Assembly (NCBI GenBank): GCA_016839665.1
Contig: JAEOTU010000039.1
Span: 1 to 31,608 of the forward strand
Length of the DNA stretch: 31,608 nt
DNA from: Candidatus Hodarchaeota archaeon
GTDB lineage: Archaea; Asgardarchaeota; Heimdallarchaeia; Hodarchaeales; Hodarchaeaceae
Direction: 5' to 3'
Shown: in pieces, positions 25,213-31,608 of the stretch
Layout: every line of letters starts with the position of its first letter
Position numbering within the stretch: the stretch's first letter is position 1
Translations under genes and position numbers: made by a program
Notes under the pieces: model-generated
The model's input: only the letters and a program-made list of their open reading frames with translations
Database searches by the model: none
Told to the model about the DNA's origin: nothing

Positions 25213-25638
25213 TTATTCGCCAATTATAGTAATAAATAATCGTCGTTTTCTAGATTTGACATCTAATTCCATAAATGCAATCTGTTGCCAAGTACCATGA
25301 ATCAACTGTCCTTGACGAATCGGTACCGTCATTGAAGGTCCTAATAATGATGCTCTCACATGAGAATGACCATTCCCATCATGCCAAGTTTGTTCATGAA
25401 AGTAGTTATCAGCTGGATATTTTGGCGCCAATTGCTCCAACAAAGCAGGAATATCTTTCAGAAGACCTGGTTCATACTCAAGTGAAATAATTGCTCCAGT
25501 TGATCCTGCGACAAAAACGGAAACAATACCATCTTTCACACCTGAACGTGAAATTTCACGCTGTATCTCTGACGTTATATCAACTATTTCGGTTTCGTGC
25601 GTGTTTCTTAACTGGATTTCTGATTGGAAAACTGTCAT
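25213..25638 (-). CDS. YjbQ/UPF0047 family protein
   Basis: 141 residues covering the whole family: VFVAGSTGAIISLEYEPGL, then the conserved block TWHDGNGHSHVRASLLGPS and GQLIHGTWQQIAFMELD, ending RRLFITIIGE. The His-rich block is the proposed active/metal site. Family members form small trimers; some show weak thiamine-phosphate synthase activity, and the true role is not settled. The start is ATG 25638 with TGAGGT eight bases before. It is transcribed separately from the methyltransferase operon: a hairpin and a 100-base gap with two palindromic sites lie between them. Confidence 0.9.
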   Translation of the reverse strand: MTVFQSEIQLRNTHETEIVDITSEIQREISRSGVKDGIVSVFVAGSTGAIISLEYEPGLLKDIPALLEQLAPKYPADNYFHEQTWHDGNGHSHVRASLLGPSMTVPIRQGQLIHGTWQQIAFMELDVKSRKRRLFITIIGE

Positions 25639-25666
25639 AATCTTAACCTCATTTATTTGACTTTAA

Positions 25667-25687
25667 ATTCATGAATAATTCATGAAT
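25667..25687. promoter_or_regulatory. Two tandem ATTCATGAAT palindromes upstream of YjbQ
   Basis: The perfect palindrome ATTCATGAAT occurs at 25667-25676 and again at 25678-25687, centres 11 bases apart, so both sites face the same side of the helix. They cover the expected core promoter of the YjbQ gene and look like an operator for two dimers. Confidence 0.5.
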
Positions 25688-25710
25688 GGGGTGTTAATAA
25701 ATTCTTTCTC

Positions 25711-25726
25711 GCCTGAGTCGCCAGGC
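25711..25726 (-). terminator. GC-rich hairpin after the Mod-type methyltransferase gene
   Basis: GCCTG and CAGGC form a 5-bp GC-rich stem around six bases, about a dozen bases past the stop codon on the minus strand. It stands out in AT-rich DNA and may mark the transcript end, although no T run follows directly. Confidence 0.35.
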
Positions 25727-25738
25727 TGATAGTGCTCC

Positions 25739-28138
25739 TTACAGCAAAGTAATAACAATAGATTGCTTTGATTTATTTCCGAATACATCAACAAATATCA
25801 TAGCTACCAGGTATGTACCAGGTTTGGAATAAACATGAGTTGCAGTTATTTCAACATTCCCTAATACTTGTTTTCCCTTCATTTTCCTATAGGAATGCCA
25901 GATTGCTTGAAAAAAATCACCCTGATAATTCCAATCAATCGCCCAAAAATCGATGTAATCAATAAAATCTTGTTTATTATGCTTAACTAACGATTTACTT
26001 GGAATAAATTCCACTATTCTTATTTTTAGGATTTTTCCATCAACTTCTGTTTCAAGTTTTACTTCTGGTAAACCGTTTGACGCAATGTCTTGGGTGGTCT
26101 TACAAACGTTGAAAATCCTAAAGGGAGAACTTTGTGAAATATTTAGAATTCTTTTCCTTATTTCCTGAATGGAAAAAGGACTGGTATCCACACCAACCCA
26201 CTTTCTTTTCAATTTTTCAGCCACAGCAATGGTAGTACCTGAACCACAGAAGAAATCAGCTATGCAATCGCCTTCGTCAGAAGAAATCTGAATAATTCGA
26301 GACAACAAAGTTTCAGAATTTTCAGTTGGATAAAGTGTCTTCTTGAGTTTTTCATATCCTGCAACGTCGATCCAGATATTATCAATTGAGTACTGCCTTT
26401 CTGCAATGTCTTGACCTTTTCTTCTCCTTTTATTAATGTAGGAAGTGTTTAATTTTGCTTTATCGCTCTTTTTATAAACAAAAAGAGAATCTGAATGGAC
26501 TATAAGATGAGTCTGATGATGCGCTTGCTTTAATGACAGATTTTTCTTCATTCGACGAACTAAAAACTCATTAACAAAATTGTTCCTTCCGAATACCTCG
26601 TCTAATACCATTCTTGCATAATGTCCGAAATGATAATCAAAACGGACAAAAATGAATCCATCATCTGTTAAAAGATGTTTCATCAATAATACGCGTTTTT
26701 TAAACCATTTTTTGAAAAATTCAATGGGATTCAGGGTATCTAGAACGTTCTTATACGCAATCTCCTCAATTGAATGGAAATTTCGATTCCCAGATAGACC
26801 AATAGGAATTACAATGTTCTCATCAATTCCAGTAAAAAATGGCGGGTCAATGTAAATCATTTTAAGTTGTTTTTGGAAAGAAGGTTCCAAGAGTGGTAAA
26901 ACCTCGAGACAATCCCCTAAGATTAACATGTTCGTGTATTTACTGGTGCCATCAATTCGAGATATCAAGTTATATGTTTCAGTTAGTTTAAGTGAATTGT
27001 TGGAAGGTGCTTGAATAGGAATAGAGTTGGTACAAGTATTATTTGGAAAACTTGAACTAGTAAGATCTAGAGATTGATCAGAAAGAGAAGTACATTCATA
27101 AGCCGAAAAAAATATGCCTTTAGCCAATAGGTTTTTCTTAACAGTCTCAAATAATTGCTTCTTTTCTTCTATTCCGATCCACTTCATCTTCAGTTGATTT
27201 GCAACGATTAAAGACATCCCCATGTCTGCAGATATATCAAGAAACAATTCTCTCTCATTCAGACACAACTTGAGAAGTCGAGTGTAAAGATCGGATGAAT
27301 TTGTAAATTTCTTTTCTGAATTCCATTCAAAACTCTGAATATCTAACCAATTAGAATCAATTATCTGGCCCTTTTTTGATGGTACCCAATATTCTGGATT
27401 CCCCCTTTTATTTAACCGAATCCTCCCCTTTTGGCAAAGATCCGAAATAGTCTCTTGTTTCAATTTCCAGTGTGTTCCAGGTGGAGGTTCCAGTACAACT
27501 TCTCCCTTTCCAGGAAAAACAAACTTTTTAGGTGTACCCTGACCTTTGGAGACAAAAGAATGCCAATATCCCCCACTCATTTTTTCATTAAAAACAGGAT
27601 TTATTCGCGGATCAAGACTTTGGCAATAAAGGAGAATATAATCGGTTCTCTCAAAAACAGTAGAATCAGGGTTGTACCAGAGTTTGAAAGGAGAGTCGAT
27701 GATAATCTCATTAATAAATCGCTCAAAACCAAAGATAGCATCAAGTTTGGATTTTATTATCGACTTGATAGTACCATTGGCTTTTATTGCAAAAAATCCC
27801 TCCTTATCTAAGACGAATTTGCAATTTTTCAGTAAATTTTCTGTTTTTATACACATTTCTTCTGTAAAATCAATTGTTTGAACATTTATTGTTTCATTCA
27901 AGTTGCCAGACGTTTTTCTTAACATTTGGCGATAAATATCTTCTCTTATCTCTTTCTTGACAGGTAAATAGAACATTGAAAGATCTAGGAAAATTAATTG
28001 CACTTGTAAACCTCTGAAAAAGGATCTCAGATCCTTGAGTGTCCTGGTTTTCGATCCAAAAAGTAAAATATTACTCGTTTCTTCTGGCTGCTCTTCTTTC
28101 AAATTTTGAAGAACAATCTCAGAAGGATCTTGTATCAA
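25739..28138 (-). CDS. Mod-type DNA methyltransferase: inactive Mod copy fused to an active Mod copy and a PKD-like domain
   Basis: 799 residues. The second half has MIYIDPPF (427-434) followed later by ADFFCGSGTT (627-636) and KWVGVD, the beta-class order of type III Mod amino-methyltransferases. The first half repeats the same layout with the catalytic motifs lost: IFLDLSMF (49-56) for IYIDPPFF, FLDISADMGMS (299-309) for the CGSG loop, and KWIGIEEK for KWVGVD. The segments at 114-147 and 494-527 align without gaps. After about 690 comes a PKD-like beta domain (YSKPGTYLVAMIFVDVFGN). The dead copy may serve DNA recognition, as one subunit does in type III Mod dimers. No Res gene is present. 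TTG 28138 lies three bases after the MFS stop. Confidence 0.85.
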   Translation of the reverse strand: MIQDPSEIVLQNLKEEQPEETSNILLFGSKTRTLKDLRSFFRGLQVQLIFLDLSMFYLPVKKEIREDIYRQMLRKTSGNLNETINVQTIDFTEEMCIKTENLLKNCKFVLDKEGFFAIKANGTIKSIIKSKLDAIFGFERFINEIIIDSPFKLWYNPDSTVFERTDYILLYCQSLDPRINPVFNEKMSGGYWHSFVSKGQGTPKKFVFPGKGEVVLEPPPGTHWKLKQETISDLCQKGRIRLNKRGNPEYWVPSKKGQIIDSNWLDIQSFEWNSEKKFTNSSDLYTRLLKLCLNERELFLDISADMGMSLIVANQLKMKWIGIEEKKQLFETVKKNLLAKGIFFSAYECTSLSDQSLDLTSSSFPNNTCTNSIPIQAPSNNSLKLTETYNLISRIDGTSKYTNMLILGDCLEVLPLLEPSFQKQLKMIYIDPPFFTGIDENIVIPIGLSGNRNFHSIEEIAYKNVLDTLNPIEFFKKWFKKRVLLMKHLLTDDGFIFVRFDYHFGHYARMVLDEVFGRNNFVNEFLVRRMKKNLSLKQAHHQTHLIVHSDSLFVYKKSDKAKLNTSYINKRRRKGQDIAERQYSIDNIWIDVAGYEKLKKTLYPTENSETLLSRIIQISSDEGDCIADFFCGSGTTIAVAEKLKRKWVGVDTSPFSIQEIRKRILNISQSSPFRIFNVCKTTQDIASNGLPEVKLETEVDGKILKIRIVEFIPSKSLVKHNKQDFIDYIDFWAIDWNYQGDFFQAIWHSYRKMKGKQVLGNVEITATHVYSKPGTYLVAMIFVDVFGNKSKQSIVITLL

Positions 28139-28141
28139 TAT

Positions 28142-29455
28142 TTACCAGCCCGCTCGATTTTTATTATTATCTACCAGGGATAAATTTCGCTTAGCAATCA
28201 TAGAATAAATTATTAGAGCCAAAGCTCCTGATAAAATCACTATACTAGAGACTAAAAAAACAACACGATACGCTATTGCTGTTGGATAACCAAAAAAAAT
28301 TAGTAAGTCAGCCACAGGACCCCCTAACATAAAACCAGCTAAACCCCAACCAGTGGCTAATGTAATGTTGAATAATGAGAATCCTGTACCCCTCAATTCA
28401 TCAGGTAGTATATCTGCGGTGTTAGCGAATGCAACACTCTGAAGAAAAGCATAACATGCTCCTAAAAGGGAGTAGATAACTATGATATTTATGAATGATT
28501 GTTTCCCTAAAATAAAAAACAAAAGATAACTGATTGCAGCTAAGAAGCTACCAATGATAATAATGGGAATTCGCCCAATTTTATCGGAGGCTCTCCCAGC
28601 TAGAGGAGTAACCAATCCACCACTTAAAGAGAAGAGAATTAAAAGATAGCTTAATTGTTGGTCATTAAAATTTAAACCATTAGGATCTTCGGAATAATAG
28701 AGGAAAATCTGAGTACTTGCAGACATTCCGATTATTAGTATCATGAAACACAGAAGGAAATAGATATATGAGCGAATTTTCAATAATTCTCGCAAATTTT
28801 TGGGGATAAGTGAAGTTACCAAGTCATCATCAGTTTTCTCCGCTAGGGGATAGAATTGAATAACGATTGCACAACAAGCAATCAAAACACATACGACATA
28901 GAATATCATTCCTTCACTAAATCCCAATCCCTCTCTATAAAGAAGACCACTTAATAAAAATCCGATTATCTGGCCAAGTAACCCTAAACCATCAATTAAT
29001 CCCACTACTTGTCCACGATGCTGACCTTCTGAAGCTTGAGCGATAAGAAATCTTACTCCTAAGTCTGACATACTCCAGAATATCTCTAGAATAGAGAGGA
29101 CAATGATCATAAAAAAAGCAGCACCAATTTTTGACCCAATTCCTAAGAAAAGGCTATGACCAACATATACTATGAAATAGGTAACAGCAGCTATTAATTC
29201 ACCACGAACAACGTATTTTTTTGCTAATGAAGGTTGATGGTTCAGTCGTGGGCCCCAAATTTTTAATTGACCGAATGTTGATCCAACAAGATTCATAGTT
29301 CCAAGTAGCGCAGCAAGGGTGTTCGGTAAACCTAAGAAAATCCTTAGATAAATGTAGAAGAAAGCGTAGAATATGGCTCTACGCAAGAATGATATGAATT
29401 GGAAGAGGCCTGTAGGAACTATCGCTTGGTTGATCTTCATAGTTTCAATATCCAA
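28142..29455 (-). CDS. MFS transporter
   Basis: 437 residues with about 12 membrane helices and the family loop motif GRASDKIGRIP between helices 8 and 9 (second-half copy of motif A). The central loop after helix 6 is short and charged (EKTDDDLVTSLIPKNLREL). The substrate cannot be told; many relatives move drugs, sugars or small organic solutes. Start TTG 29455 or ATG 29440; neither has a strong ribosome binding site. It sits between the TGT-like gene (21 bases upstream) and the methyltransferase gene (three bases downstream). If the operon is functional as a unit, a modified-base precursor or nucleoside is a candidate substrate, which is speculation. Confidence 0.85.
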   Translation of the reverse strand: MDIETMKINQAIVPTGLFQFISFLRRAIFYAFFYIYLRIFLGLPNTLAALLGTMNLVGSTFGQLKIWGPRLNHQPSLAKKYVVRGELIAAVTYFIVYVGHSLFLGIGSKIGAAFFMIIVLSILEIFWSMSDLGVRFLIAQASEGQHRGQVVGLIDGLGLLGQIIGFLLSGLLYREGLGFSEGMIFYVVCVLIACCAIVIQFYPLAEKTDDDLVTSLIPKNLRELLKIRSYIYFLLCFMILIIGMSASTQIFLYYSEDPNGLNFNDQQLSYLLILFSLSGGLVTPLAGRASDKIGRIPIIIIGSFLAAISYLLFFILGKQSFINIIVIYSLLGACYAFLQSVAFANTADILPDELRGTGFSLFNITLATGWGLAGFMLGGPVADLLIFFGYPTAIAYRVVFLVSSIVILSGALALIIYSMIAKRNLSLVDNNKNRAGW

Positions 29456-29476
29456 ATAGGGATAATTTCGATATTC

Positions 29477-30550
29477 TTAATCCAGTAGTGAATCTAGTGT
29501 TAAATTTCTTGATTTTTTTGATTCAATAACCTGATAAAGTGGTGTTTTAAAAGATAACGCAGACCAGTAATTGAATATCAGTCTTAAATTTCCTGATGTT
29601 CGTAGAAGGAGTTCTAAATCATAAACTGATAACTGATCCTTATTTTCCCTAAGTTTTTCTAGGAGCATTCCAATTGTAGGTAAATTATTCTCTACTTTAG
29701 TTTTTAGCTGTTTTGGTGTACGATCCGTAGTAAGTGAAACATCAAGCTGATCTAATCCTCCAGATTTAAGGTCGATCTCTTGGAGGATTTGTATTACAAT
29801 ATCTTTCTCAAGGCCTTCACTTATTCGATGGTGTGTACCACGCCATTTTGTCAAATTCCCGACTCCACGCTCACCACCTTTAGGTAAAAGAACCATATTT
29901 GATCCTGTTATACGCCAGCGAGCCGAGTCACAACCGTCGACTTTTTCTGCTAATTGAGTGATTAAACTTGGCGCCCCTACTCCCAACGTCCATAATTTCA
30001 CCTTTTTTGGACCTTTTTGATCCTTTATATGTTCTTTTATGTTATCAATTGCTGAAAATAACCGATTTGCATGTCCCCCACCCTTCCTCATCAGAGGGAC
30101 AAGCCGTCCAATAAAAAGCCACTCAGGATACCCTTCATGTTGAGTAATATCATGTAATAATTCTATTCGATCATGAGGAACGACAGGTTGTACCTCCAAT
30201 GAATAAAGTTCTCGATAATTAGTTATTATCTTGTCATCAGGAAAATCCAAAGTAATCTTAACAATGGATGGATCTTGGTTTGTTATTTCCCTATAAATTG
30301 TTTTTAACGTTTCAATATTAAGATCTACCTTTTTTTTCCTATTTATGGCAGAAAAAGCACCTGAATCACAAATGATTTGTCCATCCCATCCAAGAAATTC
30401 ATGAAGTCCAATTTTTTTTACTTTTTCAAATGTTATGGGGCTAGTAAAGAAATCAATGGCCGAAATCATCAAAGCATCTGGTTTTATTGTCCAGTCATAA
30501 GCCCAAGGACGAAATCTGGCGTTAATGGGAGTTCCCAGAGCAAAAATCAC
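29477..30550 (-). CDS. TGT/DpdA-like 7-deazaguanine transglycosylase-fold protein
   Basis: 357 residues with the landmarks of the tRNA-guanine transglycosylase barrel: ICDSGAFS (60-67; TGT DSGGFQ), LDFPDD (101-106), FIGRLVP (146-152), LWTLGVGAPSLI (186-197; TGT MGVGTP) and GCDSARW (206-212), where D208 stands at the catalytic nucleophile. The zinc site of TGT (CxCxxC...H) is absent: there is no Cys after C207. The DSGAFS form resembles DpdA-type proteins that place 7-deazaguanines in DNA, but a tRNA or other target is possible. About 120 residues at the end are of unknown fold. GTG 30550 is supported by GAGGT six bases before and lies nine bases behind the DUF6884-like gene. Confidence 0.7.
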   Translation of the reverse strand: MIFALGTPINARFRPWAYDWTIKPDALMISAIDFFTSPITFEKVKKIGLHEFLGWDGQIICDSGAFSAINRKKKVDLNIETLKTIYREITNQDPSIVKITLDFPDDKIITNYRELYSLEVQPVVPHDRIELLHDITQHEGYPEWLFIGRLVPLMRKGGGHANRLFSAIDNIKEHIKDQKGPKKVKLWTLGVGAPSLITQLAEKVDGCDSARWRITGSNMVLLPKGGERGVGNLTKWRGTHHRISEGLEKDIVIQILQEIDLKSGGLDQLDVSLTTDRTPKQLKTKVENNLPTIGMLLEKLRENKDQLSVYDLELLLRTSGNLRLIFNYWSALSFKTPLYQVIESKKSRNLTLDSLLD

Positions 30551-30559
30551 ACTTCAACC

Positions 30560-31078
30560 TCATTTAATAAATTCCATAAGAGACGTTCTTTTTTCTGACA
30601 ATCTCTCTAAAAACCGAACCAGCTTTTGTTGTCCCAATCCAAGCCCACCCATATTTTCAACTTTAACTTCAGTATTCACATGAGTCTCCAAACCCTCAAC
30701 TGCTTTCAAATATACTTTTCCCATAAGTACATAAATGAAATCAAACTTTTCCTCTTCATTCCACTTCATAATCCCACGAATTACCTCTGAGTTATGTTTT
30801 CCAGCAATTTCTTTGGTCATTTGCATGTCATAATACTCAATAGAATCAATACTACGAAGAAAACCATATTTAGCGGAAACTATCCCTAAAAAAAGATTGG
30901 AACCCCAATTACCCTCTCGCTGAGCTTTTTTGATAACTTGAAACATAGGACCCGTATAGGCTTTAGAAGCTTGCATCTTGCGAAATTGTAGCTCTTTAGC
31001 TTTTCGCTTTCCGCAGGATATTATTATTAAGATTTTAGGGTGCTTCAACAACCTAATCTTCCAGATAAAATCATTCAC
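30560..31078 (-). CDS. DUF6884/YaaA-like protein
   Basis: 172 residues with ILIIISCGKRKA (16-27), AYTGPMF (40-46), FLGIVSAKYGFL (63-74) and IEYYDMQM (80-87). These match the pattern (SCG.KK, Y.G..F, SA.yGl, YD..M) of DUF6884, a small domain distantly related to YaaA and often found in phage and DNA-modification settings. The chemistry is unknown. It begins with GTG 31078, overlapping the end of the upstream DUF362 gene by eight bases, and ends nine bases before the TGT-like gene, so the pair is probably made together and may act on the same nucleic acid. Confidence 0.7.
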   Translation of the reverse strand: MNDFIWKIRLLKHPKILIIISCGKRKAKELQFRKMQASKAYTGPMFQVIKKAQREGNWGSNLFLGIVSAKYGFLRSIDSIEYYDMQMTKEIAGKHNSEVIRGIMKWNEEEKFDFIYVLMGKVYLKAVEGLETHVNTEVKVENMGGLGLGQQKLVRFLERLSEKRTSLMEFIK

Positions 31079-31608
31079 TGCTCAAGATTTTTTGGAGTCG
31101 TTCGGCATATTTAGTACTTCCCTCATCGGCTCCAGTTATTGATATTTCCGAGGGTGATTGTACACCCAGATTTAATTCAACAGCCCGTGCAATTTGTTCT
31201 TGTTCAAATATCGCTCCTTCTGTTACCTCGGGTGTTGTACCAAGATCACGAAGAATAGCGACTCCTACTGCATCAATAGCAATTCTATCAGTACTTGCTA
31301 ACATCACATGTGGATGGGCGAGTTTGCCTTTCGCTGGACCCCCTTCCACAAAGGCATCTATACCATCAAATATTATCAATGTTGGAGAATAAACTTGATT
31401 AATTTCAGCAATCATTTTACGCATGGATGGAGAAGAATGAAGTTCTTGCATGTACTTATATCCCTGTCGAGGGACTAAACCAACAGATAATTTCAAAGAA
31501 AAAGTAAAATGTCCACCATAGCGATGAGTTTTCAGACAGGGTAAAGCAATAATTGCATCAACTTCCTGTAGGATTTTAGGATACAGGAAACTATCCTTCC
31601 AATGAGGA
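31071..31608 (-). CDS. DUF362 family protein, C-terminal part (cut by window end)
   Basis: The frame runs to the right edge of the window without a stop, so at least 178 residues are present and the start is outside. The sequence IIALPCLKTHRYGGHFTFSL is the typical DUF362 core (vP.lKtH...gg.t...K), followed by FDGIDAFVEGGPAKG and the block STDRIAIDAVGVAILRDLG. DUF362 proteins often carry ferredoxin-like Fe-S domains and occur in archaea and anaerobes; their role is unclear. The TTG at 31494-31496 is only an internal codon, not the start. It is the first visible gene of the five-gene minus-strand operon. Confidence 0.85.
   Translation of the reverse strand, partial: PHWKDSFLYPKILQEVDAIIALPCLKTHRYGGHFTFSLKLSVGLVPRQGYKYMQELHSSPSMRKMIAEINQVYSPTLIIFDGIDAFVEGGPAKGKLAHPHVMLASTDRIAIDAVGVAILRDLGTTPEVTEGAIFEQEQIARAVELNLGVQSPSEISITGADEGSTKYAERLQKILSSE

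Noticed and set aside
27431..27811. 126-codon ORF opposite the Mod-type gene
   Set aside because: Antisense shadow with no recognisable domain or ribosome binding site.
1..31608. tRNA, rRNA or insertion sequences
   Set aside because: Intergenic stretches were read for T-loop-like words, terminal inverted repeats and transposase frames; none was found.

Overview
The window is AT-rich archaeal chromosome. The evidence is a TFB-type general transcription factor with zinc ribbon and two cyclin folds, archaeal BRE/TATA-like promoters, a C-terminal 'PGF' type surface-protein anchor, Thr/Pro-rich stalked surface proteins and an archaeal HTH regulator. Many starts are TTG or GTG behind a GAGG(T) ribosome binding site. 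The gene mix (long WD40 protease, orphan DNA methyltransferases, DUF362, MTAP-family phosphorylase) would suit an Asgard-like or other mesophilic archaeon, but I cannot fix the lineage from sequence alone. I see no rRNA, tRNA, CRISPR array, transposase or integrase.

Layout. 1-5.0 kb: the tail of a surface protein, a GT-C-like membrane glycosyltransferase, a P-loop/winged-helix ATPase with a damaged 5' end, an ICMT-like membrane methyltransferase, and a free-standing PEP-synthase-type nucleotide-binding domain. 5.2-8.3 kb: a two-gene copper operon, a small Cys/His protein followed by a CopA ATPase that carries the same domain at its N terminus. 8.5-10.6 kb: an anchored nucleoside-binding (BMP/PnrA-like) protein and a phosphorylase whose pocket suggests 6-oxopurines, together a likely nucleoside-salvage pair. 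10.9-12.4 kb: a 2[4Fe-4S] ferredoxin directly ahead of a CrtI-like FAD oxidoreductase. 12.5-14.7 kb: a zinc-ribbon membrane protein and a phosphofructokinase with pyrophosphate-type residues.

14.7-18.8 kb: two adjacent but unrelated class I N6-adenine DNA methyltransferases with no recognisable nuclease. 18.8-22.6 kb (minus): an HflX-type GTPase followed by a secreted subtilisin-WD40-TSP3-membrane anchor protein. 22.8-24.6 kb: an HTH regulator with a palindrome over its promoter, and TFB. 24.6-25.7 kb: an unknown helical protein and a YjbQ protein.

25.7-31.6 kb (minus): the most intriguing part, five tightly packed genes reading DUF362 protein (cut by the window end), DUF6884/YaaA-like protein, TGT/DpdA-like base-exchange enzyme, MFS transporter, and a Mod-type DNA methyltransferase in which a complete but catalytically dead Mod copy is fused in front of an active one. 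The arrangement suggests an undescribed nucleic-acid modification operon combining base exchange and base methylation. That functional link is inference from gene order and motifs.
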